The notes beneath the pieces were generated by a model, which was not told where the DNA came from, did not search any database, and saw nothing but the letters and a program-made list of their open reading frames with translations. Shown here piece after piece: positions 1 through 9,730 of a stretch of 64,000 nt of DNA; within the stretch, counting starts at the first letter, position 1; each line of letters starts with the position of its first letter. The translations under genes were made by a program, and so were the position numbers. Source of the stretch: Rhodomicrobium vannielii ATCC 17100 (GTDB taxonomy: Bacteria; Pseudomonadota; Alphaproteobacteria; Rhizobiales; Rhodomicrobiaceae); the NCBI RefSeq assembly GCF_000166055.1, contig NC_014664.1, positions 1,742,001 to 1,806,000 on the forward strand, in the 5' to 3' direction.

Positions 1-566
1 GCAACCCGGACGTGCTTGCCGCGCTCGGGCGACAACATGGATTTGGGGTGACGGTCGTGTCGGCACAGGGTTACGCAGGCGACGTGTTTTCATCGACGCG
101 CATCCGGGAATTGCTCGCGGAGGGCGATGTTGCGGCGGCGGCCGAAATGCTCGGCTCATGGTGGCGCATCGCCGGACCGGTCGAGGGCGGAGCCGGGCGC
201 GGCAAGGTGCTGGGCTACCCGACAGCGAATATTCGCCTCGAAGACGGCGTGTCGCTGAAGCACGGCATTTACGCGGTCAACGCCTATGTGGACGGCCGCA
301 AGGTGCAGGGCGCATCCTATCTCGGCACGCGGCCGACTTTCGACGCCGGACAGCCGCTGCTTGAAACCTTCCTCTTCGATTTCGACGGCGATCTCTACGG
401 CAAGACCATCGAAATCGAGTTCATCGCCTACATCCGCGACGACGCCAAGTTCAAATCGGCCGAGGCGCTGGCGCAGCAGATGGCCACCGACGTGGCGAAG
501 GCGAAGGAAATCCTCGGCCGCGCGGGCGGATCATCGCCGTCGGCGGAGGGGAGCGACGGCGCTTGA
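1..566 (+). CDS. ribF: Bifunctional riboflavin kinase/FAD synthetase, 3' part
   Basis: The reading frame is open from the window edge (codons from base 3) to TGA at 564-566, so this is the C-terminal part of a gene that begins upstream. The visible residues cover the end of the FAD synthetase (nucleotidyltransferase) domain, with its SSTRIRELL segment, and the whole riboflavin kinase domain, including RGKVLGYPTANI and the GIYAV strand. The enzyme phosphorylates riboflavin to FMN and adenylylates FMN to FAD in the cytosol. The tail after EILGRAG is a low-complexity Gly/Ser/Ala extension. It is convergent with divL. The family assignment is firm; the start lies outside the window. Confidence 0.93.
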   Translation, partial: NPDVLAALGRQHGFGVTVVSAQGYAGDVFSSTRIRELLAEGDVAAAAEMLGSWWRIAGPVEGGAGRGKVLGYPTANIRLEDGVSLKHGIYAVNAYVDGRKVQGASYLGTRPTFDAGQPLLETFLFDFDGDLYGKTIEIEFIAYIRDDAKFKSAEALAQQMATDVAKAKEILGRAGGSSPSAEGSDGA

Positions 567-672
567 GCCGGGCGCTGCGACGTGGTTCGTCGGCGCATCC
601 ATCCTGAACGCCGCATCTCCCAATCCTGCTAAAAGCCACCCAAGTTGAACGCCGCGCCCGCCAGCGCTGCGA

Positions 673-3189
673 TCACTGCGCGGGGATGGCGCGTGCAGCC
701 TTGCGGTCGGCGCCGGTCTTACCCTTTTTCAGCGCCGGATGATTGTCCGGCAGGAACACCGTGACCGTGGTGCCAGCGCCGGGCGTCGAGCGCAGATCGA
801 TACGCCCCTTGTGCAGTTCGACGATGCTCTTCACGAGCGTCAGGCCCAGCCCCGCGCCGCGATGCCGCGAACCCTTGCTGCGGCTCTCGAAGCGATCGAA
901 TACCGTCGCCTGCTCTTCCTCCGGGATGCCGAGTCCGGTGTCCTGAACGCTGATCGCCACGCCGTTCTTCTCCCGGCGGCAGGCGAGCGTGATCGTGCCG
1001 TCTTCCGGCGAGAAGCCGATGGCGTTCGAAAGCAGGTTATAGAGCACCTGGATGAGCCGGTTCGCGTCCGCCATCACGGTGCCCGCGCCGCTTGCGATGT
1101 GAACGTCCAAATTCACGTTCGCGCGGCTGAGGCGTTCACGCACACCGAGTTCGGCCGCCTCGATGAGGCTCTCAATCTCCACCGGCGCAAGTTTCAGGTC
1201 GAGCGCGCCCGCGTCGAGCGCGGCGAGGTCGATGATGTCGTTGATGATGTTGAGCAGCACCTCGCTCGACGTCTTGATGTGGTCGAGATATTCGCGCTGC
1301 TTGTTGTTGAGCGCGCCGAAAGCGGGCTCGGCCAGCATGTCGGTGAAGCCGATGATCGTGGTGAGCGGCGTGCGCAATTCATAGGACACGTGGCTGAGGA
1401 ACGCCGTCTTCAGCCGGTCGGACGCTTCGAGCGCCTCGTTCCTTTCGAGCAGCACCTCTTCGAAGCGCTTTCTGTCGGTCACGTCGGCGAAGGTGACGAG
1501 CGTGCCTCCGTCCGGCAGCGGCGTCACCACATAGGCGAGATGTGCGCCATCGCTTTTCGCAACCGTGCCGCTGAAGGTGTCGCGCGCTTCAGGCATGCCC
1601 GTGATCGACTCGCGCAGCGTGTGCCAGAAATCCGGGTCGGGCGCCAGCATGTCGCTTGCCTTGCGGATGTCCTCGAAATGCGGCTGATCGCCGAGCATAT
1701 CCTCGGGCAGCGCCCAGATGGACTGGTACGACGGGTTGTAGAGGTCGAGCCGGCCGTCCGCACCGAACACGGCGATGCCTTCGTTCAGATGGTCGAGCGT
1801 CTCGCGCTGGCCCTCGATGAGCGTATGGAACTGGCGTTCGAGCGCAAGCTTCTCGGTCACGTCATCGAACAGGAAAGTAAGGCCACCATCGTCGCGGCAA
1901 TCCTTCACCACATGAACGGTGCGTCCATCGGGGAGATGCCAGAATTCGTCGAGCGTGCGGTTGCGGTCGAAGGCGATGATCTTGCCGTCGCGCCATTTGC
2001 GGTAATCGGGCTGCTCTGGCAAGAGGCGGCGCTGGCGAAGCTGGTCGAAAAACTCCGACGCGGCGGGCTTCGCGGCGAGCCACGCGATTTCCAGCTCCCA
2101 GATCTTGGCGAAGGCGTCGTTGCAGTAGAAAAGCGAGCGATCCACGCCGAACACGGCCACACCCGTCGACACCTTGTCGAGCGTCCGGGCATTTGCCGCG
2201 ATCTGCCGCTCCAGCTCGTCGCGCTGCGTCTTCAGCATCGAGACGTCCAGCGCCGCGCCGCCGCTGCCCCGCTCGATCGGAGCCGTTATCGCCTCGTAGG
2301 TCTGCACGCAGCCGTTTACGATCGTCTGAAGCTTGATGCGACCCGGCTTCCTGGACTGGCTCATGCGGTGCAGATCGGTCCGCTGCCGAGTCTCGAACAG
2401 CTCGATCTGCTTGTCGATGGCTTCCTCGCGGCTCTTCGCGTCGATGGCAGTAACATACGCCGTGTTGACCCATGTCAGCGCGCCCTTCGCGTCGCGCAGC
2501 CAGACGGGTGTTTGCAGCGCATCGAGAATGCCTTCGCGGTCCTGAATGGCCTGCTTGAGCCGCTTGTTGTCTCCGATGAGCCGGACGAGTTCCTTGTTGA
2601 CCGGCGAGAAGGCCCGGATGCGCAGCACGGTGTCGGCGCCGGAGACCGCGCCTGCTATCTCGATCACATGGCCTTCAAGCGTGCTGGCGTTAGAAACGAA
2701 GCCCTCGCCGCGCGATTGCAGTCGCGCCAGATTTTCCGCCGTAAGGCTCGCGTCGTCGGGATGCAGCCACGAGCCGAACCGCAGCAACTGCGCAAGCTTC
2801 GACGGAACACCGATAGTCCCCTGCATGGTATGCAACGCAAGCCGGGCGTGGTTGTCGCTCCAGATCACGAACACCTGCGGTTCGAGCGCGGCGAGGGCAC
2901 GAAAATTGCCTTCGATGGTGAAAAGCGCGTCGAGCCTCCCGTTCTGGCGGAGAAGTTGTTTCGCGCGGTAACGCGACTGCTCCCGGAACACGAAGGCGAG
3001 GACGCCGAATGCGACAGCAACGCCGCCGATGAGGGCGACAATCAGGAGAAGATCGGCGCTTCCGAACGGACACGTCGCGGGAACCGCATCGCTTGCGGCC
3101 TTCGCGGTACCGTGAAACAGCGCAAGCCAACACGAGGCAACCGCGGCTGCCCCCGCTGCCCGCCGGTACCATACCCGGAAATTTCGCAT
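673..3189 (-). CDS. divL: DivL-type PAS-domain pseudo-histidine kinase (Tyr at the phospho-site)
   Basis: This is an 838-residue membrane-anchored sensor. A signal-like hydrophobic segment lies near residues 10-30 and a second membrane segment near 46-68. PAS-like regions fill about 80-570, a HisKA dimerisation helix follows near 595-660, and an HATPase_c domain carries the N box at 715-727, DTGLG at 750-754 and GAGLGL at 778-783. The H-box reads SYELRTPL, so Tyr603 replaces the usual phospho-accepting His. That substitution is the hallmark of DivL, which in Caulobacter works with DivK and CckA to control CtrA. The start at 3189 is preceded by GGGAGA on the minus strand. An upstream in-frame extension to 3300 has no hydrophobic start and is less likely. 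Confidence 0.88.
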   Translation of the reverse strand: MRNFRVWYRRAAGAAAVASCWLALFHGTAKAASDAVPATCPFGSADLLLIVALIGGVAVAFGVLAFVFREQSRYRAKQLLRQNGRLDALFTIEGNFRALAALEPQVFVIWSDNHARLALHTMQGTIGVPSKLAQLLRFGSWLHPDDASLTAENLARLQSRGEGFVSNASTLEGHVIEIAGAVSGADTVLRIRAFSPVNKELVRLIGDNKRLKQAIQDREGILDALQTPVWLRDAKGALTWVNTAYVTAIDAKSREEAIDKQIELFETRQRTDLHRMSQSRKPGRIKLQTIVNGCVQTYEAITAPIERGSGGAALDVSMLKTQRDELERQIAANARTLDKVSTGVAVFGVDRSLFYCNDAFAKIWELEIAWLAAKPAASEFFDQLRQRRLLPEQPDYRKWRDGKIIAFDRNRTLDEFWHLPDGRTVHVVKDCRDDGGLTFLFDDVTEKLALERQFHTLIEGQRETLDHLNEGIAVFGADGRLDLYNPSYQSIWALPEDMLGDQPHFEDIRKASDMLAPDPDFWHTLRESITGMPEARDTFSGTVAKSDGAHLAYVVTPLPDGGTLVTFADVTDRKRFEEVLLERNEALEASDRLKTAFLSHVSYELRTPLTTIIGFTDMLAEPAFGALNNKQREYLDHIKTSSEVLLNIINDIIDLAALDAGALDLKLAPVEIESLIEAAELGVRERLSRANVNLDVHIASGAGTVMADANRLIQVLYNLLSNAIGFSPEDGTITLACRREKNGVAISVQDTGLGIPEEEQATVFDRFESRSKGSRHRGAGLGLTLVKSIVELHKGRIDLRSTPGAGTTVTVFLPDNHPALKKGKTGADRKAARAIPAQ

Positions 3190-3444
3190 CGTTTTCTCCC
3201 GCGGGGACGGACTGGCAATTCGCACATATGCCGAGTCGAGTGTTAGTTTATCGTTAATTTTTTGTTGGCGAGGTGTAGAAAGCGCCACGCGCACAATCAT
3301 ACGTGGAAATCCTGTCGTGGAACATTCAGATACACGAAATCGCTTACGTTACGCCGCAGGTTGTAATATGCAATAGACCAAGGGCAGACTGTCTATCCGG
3401 GCGCCCTATACCGCAAGCAAGACAATCCACTCGCCAGGTTAGAT

Positions 3445-4500
3445 GTGAAAGAGCGCAGGCCGAACCCCTCGCAGATGGAACGGGGACGACATGATTCTCT
3501 AGAAATCAATCTTCGTTCACTGGACATTTTCGTTCTTGTCGCGGAATGCGGCGGCATTAGTCAGGCCGCGCGCCGGGCGCAGCTTACGCAATCGGCAGTA
3601 AGCCAAATCATCGCCAATCTCGAACAGTCTATCGGCGTGCAGCTTTTCGACCGTCAAGTGCGGCCCATCGCGCTGACGCCATCCGGCGCCGTCCTTCTGG
3701 ATAAGGCTCGGGGCGTGCTCCTCGCGGCGAGAGAGGCCATTCAGGCGGCACGTGCGCCCGTGATGGCTGCGCTACCCAAGCTCAATATCGGTCTGGTCGA
3801 CACGCTCGCAGGCACCATCGGGCTTGATCTCGTTTCGAGCTTGCGCAGCATCGCCGCACTCTGGTCGGTGCAGATCGGCCTTCACAGCCAGCATCGCCGC
3901 GCGCTTCTGGCCCGCGAGGTCGACATCATCATCTCGCCAGACCCCCTTGAAGACCAGCCCAATCTCGAACGGTATAGAATTCTGCGCGAGCCGCTTCTTC
4001 TCGCGGTGCCGCGTGGCGTCGATCCTGACATCGCCGATCTCGGCGCGCTCGCCCGCGAGCGGGATATCGTGCGGCTCAGTTCGCGAACCATGCTCGGCCG
4101 CGAGGTCGACCGGCTTCTGCGCCGCCTGCGCATCGAGGCCGCCGGGCGTGCGGAGTTTGACGATTCCGAAACCGTGCTTGCCATGGTGGCATCGGGGCTT
4201 GGTTGGACGATCGTGACCCCGCTGTGCATGCTGCGCGGGCAGGCGTTCTGGCCAAGCGTGACCTTTGCGCCCTTGCCGAGCATCATTGCGTTCCGCGAGG
4301 TCCACGTCCTCGCGCGGGAAAGGGAGCTCGGCGATATTCCGCGTCAGGTGGCGCAGACCGCCAAGGCGGCGATTGCCCGCCGCATGAGCGAAGAGATCGC
4401 TCCAAGCTATCCATGGATCATGGAGACGTTGACTCTGCCCGGCATTTCCGTGGTGAAGCCGGAAGAAACGCCCGAGAGATGGCGCGCGAGTGCGAGTTAG
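3445..4500 (+). CDS. LysR-family transcriptional regulator
   Basis: The protein has an N-terminal winged helix-turn-helix (LRSLDIFVLVAECGGIS, then AARRAQLTQSAVSQ) and a C-terminal periplasmic-binding-like effector domain, the LysR architecture; 351 residues is slightly long for the family. The GTG at 3445 has AGGT six bases upstream; an ATG at 3475 would give a 341-residue protein and is also possible. The neighbours are divL, divergent, and sdhB, convergent. The usual LysR clue, a divergently transcribed metabolic target, is missing, so the regulon and effector are unknown. Confidence 0.85.
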   Translation: MKERRPNPSQMERGRHDSLEINLRSLDIFVLVAECGGISQAARRAQLTQSAVSQIIANLEQSIGVQLFDRQVRPIALTPSGAVLLDKARGVLLAAREAIQAARAPVMAALPKLNIGLVDTLAGTIGLDLVSSLRSIAALWSVQIGLHSQHRRALLAREVDIIISPDPLEDQPNLERYRILREPLLLAVPRGVDPDIADLGALARERDIVRLSSRTMLGREVDRLLRRLRIEAAGRAEFDDSETVLAMVASGLGWTIVTPLCMLRGQAFWPSVTFAPLPSIIAFREVHVLARERELGDIPRQVAQTAKAAIARRMSEEIAPSYPWIMETLTLPGISVVKPEETPERWRASAS

Positions 4501-4618
4501 AGCGACGCGGATGGCGCTTGAGGGCGTGGCTCCAAGCGGCTTTCAGCGCGATGTCCCCGCGACGTGGACGGTCACGCTGATCGCTATCGGTACTAACTTC
4601 TGAATCCGGATCTAACTC

Positions 4619-4699
4619 GCCCGAGCCGATCAGGTTGAACCCTGACCGGTGAAGTTTACCGATCGAATCGCGATGCAATCCGATCGGAAGCGGCTCTAA
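4619..4699. repeat. Palindromic intergenic repeat, copy A
   Basis: The gap between the LysR gene and sdhB (convergent) contains two hairpins: TCAGG-TTGAAC-CCTGA, and CCGATCG paired with CGATCGG around a 15-base loop. The end of this stretch (TGCAATCCGATCGGAA, then GCGGCTCTA) resembles TGCAATCTCATCGGAG, then CGGGCTCTA, near 62480. It may be a REP-like dispersed element that also ends the two converging transcripts. It overlaps the last codons of sdhB by a few bases. Confidence 0.4.
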
Positions 4700-5478
4700 A
4701 GCTGGCGCTCGACCATGAGCTTCTTCAACTCGGCGATAGCCTCACCCGGGTTCAAGCCCTTCGGACAGACCTGCGCGCAGTTCAAGATCGTGTGGCAGCG
4801 ATACAGGCGGAACGGGTCTTCGAGGTTGTCGAGGCGTTCGCCCGTGCGTTCGTCGCGGCTGTCCGCGATCCAGCGGCGCGCCTGAAGCAGCGAGGCGGGG
4901 CCGAGGAAGCGCGCGCCGTTCCACCAGTAGGACGGGCACGACGTCGTGCAGCAGGCGCAGAGAATGCACTCATAGAGGCCGTCGAGCACCGCGCGGTCAT
5001 CGCGGCTTTGCAGCCATTCGGTCTCCGGCGGCGGCGAGTCGGTCTGAAGCCACGGCTCGATAGAGCGATGCTGCGCGAAGAAATGGCTGAGGTCGGGGAT
5101 GAGATCCTTGCTGACGCTCATATGAGGCAGCGGATAGATCTTCACCGTGCTGGAGATTTCCTTGATGGGCTTCGTGCAGGCCAGCGTGTTCGTGCCGTCG
5201 ATGTTCATCGCGCACGACCCGCAGATGCCCTCGCGACATGAGCGGCGGAAGGCGAGCGTCGGGTCGATCTCGTTCTTGATCTTGATGATGGCGTCGAGCA
5301 CCATCGGGCCGCATTCCTTGAGGTTCACCCAGTAGGTGTCCATGCTCGGATTGTGCCCCGTGGTCGGGTCCCAGCGATAAACCTCGAAACGCTTCCAGTC
5401 TTTCGCGTTCGCCCCCGGAGAGTTCCAGGTTTTGCCTTTGCGGATTTTCGAGTTTTTCGGCAGCGTGAGCTGAACCAT
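4696..5478 (-). CDS. sdhB: Succinate dehydrogenase iron-sulfur subunit
   Basis: At 260 residues this is the normal length for SdhB, the electron-transfer subunit of respiratory complex II. It passes electrons from the FAD of SdhA to ubiquinone. All cluster ligands are visible: Cys81, 86, 89 and 101 for the 2Fe-2S centre, Cys171, 174, 177 and 238 for 4Fe-4S, and Cys181, 228 and 234 for 3Fe-4S. The start ([10 protein letters not shown]) at 5478 has GGAG upstream on the minus strand. The gene immediately upstream is trmFO, not sdhA, so within this window sdhB stands apart from sdhCDA. Confidence 0.96.
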   Translation of the reverse strand: MVQLTLPKNSKIRKGKTWNSPGANAKDWKRFEVYRWDPTTGHNPSMDTYWVNLKECGPMVLDAIIKIKNEIDPTLAFRRSCREGICGSCAMNIDGTNTLACTKPIKEISSTVKIYPLPHMSVSKDLIPDLSHFFAQHRSIEPWLQTDSPPPETEWLQSRDDRAVLDGLYECILCACCTTSCPSYWWNGARFLGPASLLQARRWIADSRDERTGERLDNLEDPFRLYRCHTILNCAQVCPKGLNPGEAIAELKKLMVERQL

Positions 5479-5608
5479 GGCGGCTCCAGACGGGATGCGG
5501 ATTTTCGGCGATTGATTGATATGTGGCAGCCAACGCCGCAAGAGGCAAGGTTACATGTGCCGCACGGCCAAGCTGCCGTACGGTTTATGCACCTAGGATT
5601 AGTCTAGA

Positions 5609-7018
5609 TCAAGCCGCGTGCCCACCACGGGCTGAAACCATATCCGTCTCAAGCCAAAGATCAAGCTCGACGAGCGCGCGCTTTGATAACGCTTTCTTTC
5701 TGGCCGCGCCTTTCGCTTCGCCCCGCACCTTTTTTTGCGGTTCGGCAAGCGGCGGGAACAGGCCGAAATTGACGTTCATCGGCTGAAAGCTTTTCGCGCC
5801 GCTCTCGATGGTATCGGAGAGGTGGCCGCCCGTAATATGCGTCAGCAGCGCGCCGAGCGCGGTCGTCTGTGGCGGCGGAAGCGGATCGCGGCCCACCAGT
5901 TCGGCGGCGGCAAAGCGTCCCGCGAGCAGGCCGATGGCCGCCGATTCGACATACCCCTCCACGCCCGTCACCTGCCCGGCGAAGCGCACATGCGGGGCGG
6001 CCTTCAGGCGAAGCGCGCCATCGAGCACTTTCGGGCTGTTCAGGAACGTATTGCGGTGCAGGCCGCCGAGCCGCGCGAACACTGCGTTTTCGAGCCCCGG
6101 AATCATGCGGAAAACGCGGCTCTGCTCGCCATGCTTCAGCTTGGTCTGGAAGCCGACCATATTCCACAGCGTGCCGAGCGCGTTGTCCTGTCGAAGCTGC
6201 ACCACGGCCCATGGCTGCTTGCCGGTGCGCGCATCCATCAGCCCCACTGGCTTCATCGGGCCAAAGCGAAGCGTATCGCGCCCGCGCTCCGCCATCACCT
6301 CGATGGGAAGGCAGCCCTCGAAATAGGGCGTCTTCTCCCATTCCTTGAAGCTCGTCTTCTCGGCGGCGAGCAACGCATCGATCAGCGCCTCGTACTGGTC
6401 GCGGTCGAGCGGGCAATTGATGTAGTCCTTGCCGGTGCCGCCGGGGCCGGGCTTGTCGTAGCGCGACTGCATCCACGCCACGTCCATGTCGATGGAGTCG
6501 AACAGCACTATGGGCGCGATGGCATCGAAGAACGACAGCGCGTCCTCGCCGGTCGCCGCGATGATCGACGCCGAGAGCGCGGGCGAGGTCAGCGGGCCGG
6601 TTGCAATGATAGTCGGTCCCCAGCCGGCGGGCGGCAGCGCGTCCACCTCGCCGCTCGCGATCTCGACATTCGGATGGGCCCGAAGCCGCTCCGTCACTTC
6701 CGCCGAAAACGCATCGCGATCCACCGCCAGTGCACCGCCCGCTGGCAGCTTGTGCCGCGCCGCTGCGTCCATGATGAGCGAGCCCGCGCGCCGCATCTCC
6801 TCATGCAGGAGGCCCACCGCGTTCGTCTCGAAATCGTCCGAGCGAAAGGAGTTCGAGCACACGAGTTCCGCGAAGCCGCCCGTCTTGTGCGCTTGCGTTT
6901 GCCGCTCGGGCCGCATCTCGTGCAGCACCACGCGCGCGCCGCGCTCCGCTGCCTGCCATGCCGCTTCCGATCCCGCGAGACCCGCGCCGACGATGTGTAA
7001 GGGTGAGTTGGATGTCAT
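5609..7018 (-). CDS. trmFO: Methylenetetrahydrofolate-tRNA (uracil-5-)-methyltransferase
   Basis: TrmFO is a flavoprotein that methylates U54 of tRNA (the T-loop ribothymidine) using 5,10-methylenetetrahydrofolate and FADH2. The N-terminal dinucleotide-binding motif [11 protein letters not shown] and the downstream HEMRPE and CSNSFRSDD segments are characteristic of the family. The 469-residue length is typical. It lies about 130 bp upstream of sdhB on the same strand and is divergent from the lipoprotein gene at 7138. Function is assigned from family motifs only. Confidence 0.95.
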   Translation of the reverse strand: MTSNSPLHIVGAGLAGSEAAWQAAERGARVVLHEMRPERQTQAHKTGGFAELVCSNSFRSDDFETNAVGLLHEEMRRAGSLIMDAAARHKLPAGGALAVDRDAFSAEVTERLRAHPNVEIASGEVDALPPAGWGPTIIATGPLTSPALSASIIAATGEDALSFFDAIAPIVLFDSIDMDVAWMQSRYDKPGPGGTGKDYINCPLDRDQYEALIDALLAAEKTSFKEWEKTPYFEGCLPIEVMAERGRDTLRFGPMKPVGLMDARTGKQPWAVVQLRQDNALGTLWNMVGFQTKLKHGEQSRVFRMIPGLENAVFARLGGLHRNTFLNSPKVLDGALRLKAAPHVRFAGQVTGVEGYVESAAIGLLAGRFAAAELVGRDPLPPPQTTALGALLTHITGGHLSDTIESGAKSFQPMNVNFGLFPPLAEPQKKVRGEAKGAARKKALSKRALVELDLWLETDMVSARGGHAA

Positions 7019-7137
7019 GTTTTCTTTTTGTTGCTGTGTCGCGACAACCTAGGTGAAAACTCCGCGCCACTCAACGGCAAGCCTTGCTCTGCTCGTGCCA
7101 TAAGGTAGGCTGCGGCTATCGAGAGGATGGATTTTTC

Positions 7138-7788
7138 ATGCGCGCCCTTTCCGTGGCACTTGCGTTCGCGATGATGGGCGGCCTTTCCGCCTGCACGTTC
7201 GACCGCGAGGGCGCGCCGGAACTGCACTACGCCGACTTCAAGGGCGAACCGCCGCGCAAGAACAGCGTCTGGCTTTGCCACGCCTATGGCTGCCAGCAGA
7301 AGACCAAAGTCACCTTCGGCGCGCAGCAACTCAGCGAGATCGCCGCGCTGATGGCGAAGACGAAGAAGGCCGACACGCCGCACGAGGAGCGTCGCGCCAT
7401 CGCCTACGCCACCGCATATATGTATGTGTGGACGGGCAACCTCGTCGGCACCATCAAGGATCGGCCGGGGATGGATTACGAGGCGTCCGGCGATCCGACG
7501 CAGATGGACTGCGTGGACCATTCGACCAACACCACCAGCTTCCTGCTCGTGCTCCAGAACAACGGGCTGTTGAAGCATCACACCGTCGGGCGACCGTTCG
7601 CCAAGGGCAACATCCTGCAGGGCGTCGGCCATTGGCCGCACTGGACGGCGGTCCTAACGCAGAACGACACGAAAGTGCGCTGGGCGGTCGATAGCTGGGT
7701 CTATGCCATCGGCGAGAACCCGATCGTGATCGAGGCCGACAAGTGGTATAACGTCGACCTCGACAACATGCCGAAGGGCACGACTTAG
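7138..7788 (+). CDS. Lipoprotein with a possible Cys-His-Asp hydrolase fold
   Basis: The 216-residue product has a lipoprotein signal peptide whose lipobox ends at Cys19 (GGLSAC), so it should be an envelope lipoprotein. The ATG at 7138 follows GAGAGG and is preferred over the in-frame start at 7084 because it opens directly on the signal peptide. No named family was recognised. The C-terminal half has the order DCVDHSTNT (Cys125), HWPHWTAV (His168) and WAVDSW (Asp185). That resembles the triad of transglutaminase/papain-like folds and is an inference only. It is convergent with the ETF-QO gene across a strong hairpin. Confidence 0.75.
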   Translation: MRALSVALAFAMMGGLSACTFDREGAPELHYADFKGEPPRKNSVWLCHAYGCQQKTKVTFGAQQLSEIAALMAKTKKADTPHEERRAIAYATAYMYVWTGNLVGTIKDRPGMDYEASGDPTQMDCVDHSTNTTSFLLVLQNNGLLKHHTVGRPFAKGNILQGVGHWPHWTAVLTQNDTKVRWAVDSWVYAIGENPIVIEADKWYNVDLDNMPKGTT

Positions 7789-7845
7789 CTCGGCGCACGC
7801 GTCGGCCCTGAAACAGAGCAAGCCTGCGCCAGACCCAGCCGAAGA

Positions 7846-7867
7846 ATGGCCGGGAAGGTCCGGCCAT
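7846..7867. terminator. Hairpin between convergent genes
   Basis: ATGGCCGG-GAAGGT-CCGGCCAT forms a perfect 8-bp stem with a 6-base loop. It lies between the end of the lipoprotein gene (7788) and the end of the ETF-QO gene (7881). There is no clear U tract on either strand, so a bidirectional terminator is likely but unproven. Confidence 0.6.
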
Positions 7868-7880
7868 CGCATCCTTAGCC

Positions 7881-9578
7881 TTACATCCCGGCGTAGGTCG
7901 GGCCGCCGCCGCCTTCGGGCGTCTCCCAATTGATGTTCTGCGCCGGATCCTTGATGTCGCACGTCTTGCAGTGGATGCAGTTCTGCGCGTTGATCTGGAA
8001 GCGCGCTTCGCCCTCCGCGCTCGTCACCACCTCGTACACCGCCGCCGGGCAATAACGCTGCGCGGGCTCGGCATAGAGCGGCAGGTTCTTGCCAATCGGG
8101 ATGCTCGGATCGGCGAGTTTCAGGTGAACCGGCTGATCTTCCTCGTGGTTCGTGCCCGAAAGCGGCAGCGACGACAGGATGTCGAAGGTCAGCTTGCCGT
8201 CCGGCTTCGGGTAGGCGATGGGCTTGCAGTCCTTCGCGAGCTTGAGCGTCGCGAAATCGGGCTTGCCGTGGCTGAGCGTCGGCGACAGCGCGGGTACGAG
8301 CTTGTTCAGCCACATGTCGATGCCGGCGAGGAATGAGCCGATCGTGGTGCCATAGCGCGACAGGAGCGGCTTCACGTTGCGAATCGGCTTGAGGTCTTTC
8401 GCGATGGGGCCGGTGCGGACAGAAGCCTCGTAGGCGGTGAGTTCGTCGCCCGCGCGGCCCGCATCGACGGCCGCGAAGGCCGCATCCGCCGCCGCGATGC
8501 CGGACAGCACCGCATTATGCGAACCCTTGACGCGCGGCACATTCACGAAGCCCGCGCTGCATCCGAGCAGCGCGCCGCCGGAGAACGTGAGCTTCGGGAT
8601 CGACTGCCAGCCGCCCTCCACGATGGCGCGCGCGCCGTAGCCGATGCGCTTGCCGCCCTCGAAGATCGACGCGATGGCGGGGTGCGTCTTGAACCGCTGG
8701 AACTCATGGAACGGGCTGAGATAGGGGTTCTGATAGTTCAGATGCACCACGAAGCCGACCGCGACGAGGTTGTCGCCGTAGTGATACATGAACGAACCGC
8801 CGCCGGTCTTGTCGTCGAGCGGCCAGCCGAGCGTGTGCTGCACGAGGCCGGGCTTGTGATGCTCCGGCTTGACCTGCCACAGCTCTTTCAGGCCGATGCC
8901 GTATTTCTGCACGTCTGAGTTCGCATCGAGCTTGAACTTGCCGATGAGCTGCTTCGCGAGCGAACCGCGCGCGCCCTCCGCGATCAGCGTATATTTGCCG
9001 AGCAGCGCCATGCCGCGCACGAAGTCGTCCTTCGGCTTGCCATCGCGGCCAACGCCGAGATCGCCCGTGGCGACGCCGATCACCTTGCCGTCGTCGTCGT
9101 AAAGCACTTCGGCGGCCGGGAAACCGGGGTATATCTCGACGCCCAGCGCCTCGGCCTGCTCACCGAGCCATTTCACAACCGCGCCTAGGCTGCCGATATA
9201 GAAGCCGTCGTTGCGCATCGCGGGCGGCAGCAGGTGATGCGGGAAGCCGGAGGACTTCGTCTCCGTGAGGCGGAGGAATACGTCCTTCGTTACCTGCTGT
9301 TCGAGCGGCGCGCCCTGCTCTTTCCAGTCCGGGATGAGCGCGTTCAGGCCGATGGGATCGATGACCACGCCCGACAGGATATGCGCGCCGATCTCCGAGC
9401 CTTTTTCGAGAACGACGACGGAAATTTCCTTGCCCGCCTTCTCGGCGAGTTGCTTCAGCCGGATCGCCGCCGACAGACCGGCAGGACCGCCGCCGACGAT
9501 GACGACGTCGAATTCCATCGTCTCGCGTTCAGGCAGAGCCTCCTCTTCGGGGACTTCCGCGACTTCGTTCAGTTCCAT
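7881..9578 (-). CDS. Electron transfer flavoprotein-ubiquinone oxidoreductase
   Basis: ETF-QO takes electrons from reduced electron transfer flavoprotein, which is fed by acyl-CoA and amine dehydrogenases, to the membrane quinone pool. The 565-residue protein has an N-terminal FAD-binding motif (VVIVGGGPAGLSAAIRL) and a C-terminal 4Fe-4S ferredoxin domain with CPAAVYE and CIHCKTCDIKDP. The start MELNEVAEV at 9578 is preceded by GGGAG on the minus strand. An upstream in-frame codon at 9680 only adds an unlikely Cys-rich leader. It is divergent from the uracil-DNA glycosylase gene. Confidence 0.95.
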   Translation of the reverse strand: MELNEVAEVPEEEALPERETMEFDVVIVGGGPAGLSAAIRLKQLAEKAGKEISVVVLEKGSEIGAHILSGVVIDPIGLNALIPDWKEQGAPLEQQVTKDVFLRLTETKSSGFPHHLLPPAMRNDGFYIGSLGAVVKWLGEQAEALGVEIYPGFPAAEVLYDDDGKVIGVATGDLGVGRDGKPKDDFVRGMALLGKYTLIAEGARGSLAKQLIGKFKLDANSDVQKYGIGLKELWQVKPEHHKPGLVQHTLGWPLDDKTGGGSFMYHYGDNLVAVGFVVHLNYQNPYLSPFHEFQRFKTHPAIASIFEGGKRIGYGARAIVEGGWQSIPKLTFSGGALLGCSAGFVNVPRVKGSHNAVLSGIAAADAAFAAVDAGRAGDELTAYEASVRTGPIAKDLKPIRNVKPLLSRYGTTIGSFLAGIDMWLNKLVPALSPTLSHGKPDFATLKLAKDCKPIAYPKPDGKLTFDILSSLPLSGTNHEEDQPVHLKLADPSIPIGKNLPLYAEPAQRYCPAAVYEVVTSAEGEARFQINAQNCIHCKTCDIKDPAQNINWETPEGGGGPTYAGM

Positions 9579-9730
9579 GAGGTTTTCTCCCGGCCAAGCG
9601 GCCCCGCGCTCTCCACCGGCAATTCCGTTGGACCGACCGCAACCTAAGAAAGAGTTAGAGCAGTTCTTTTTGCATCGCACTCAGGTACGGTAAAAGTGCT
9701 TCCCCGCCAACTTGATTATTCGTCTAAACC

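Noticed and set aside
739-3246. 835-codon open frame on the plus strand opposite divL
   Set aside because: It is the antisense of a clearly recognised gene, is Arg/His-rich, has no family match, and such frames are common in high-GC coding DNA.
5735-7000. 421-codon plus-strand frame opposite trmFO
   Set aside because: Antisense to a well-conserved enzyme; no recognisable motif.
9650-9690. Possible Irr-like site upstream of the ETF-QO gene
   Set aside because: GTTAGAGCAGTTCTTTT matches only 9 of 14 consensus positions, too weak to report.
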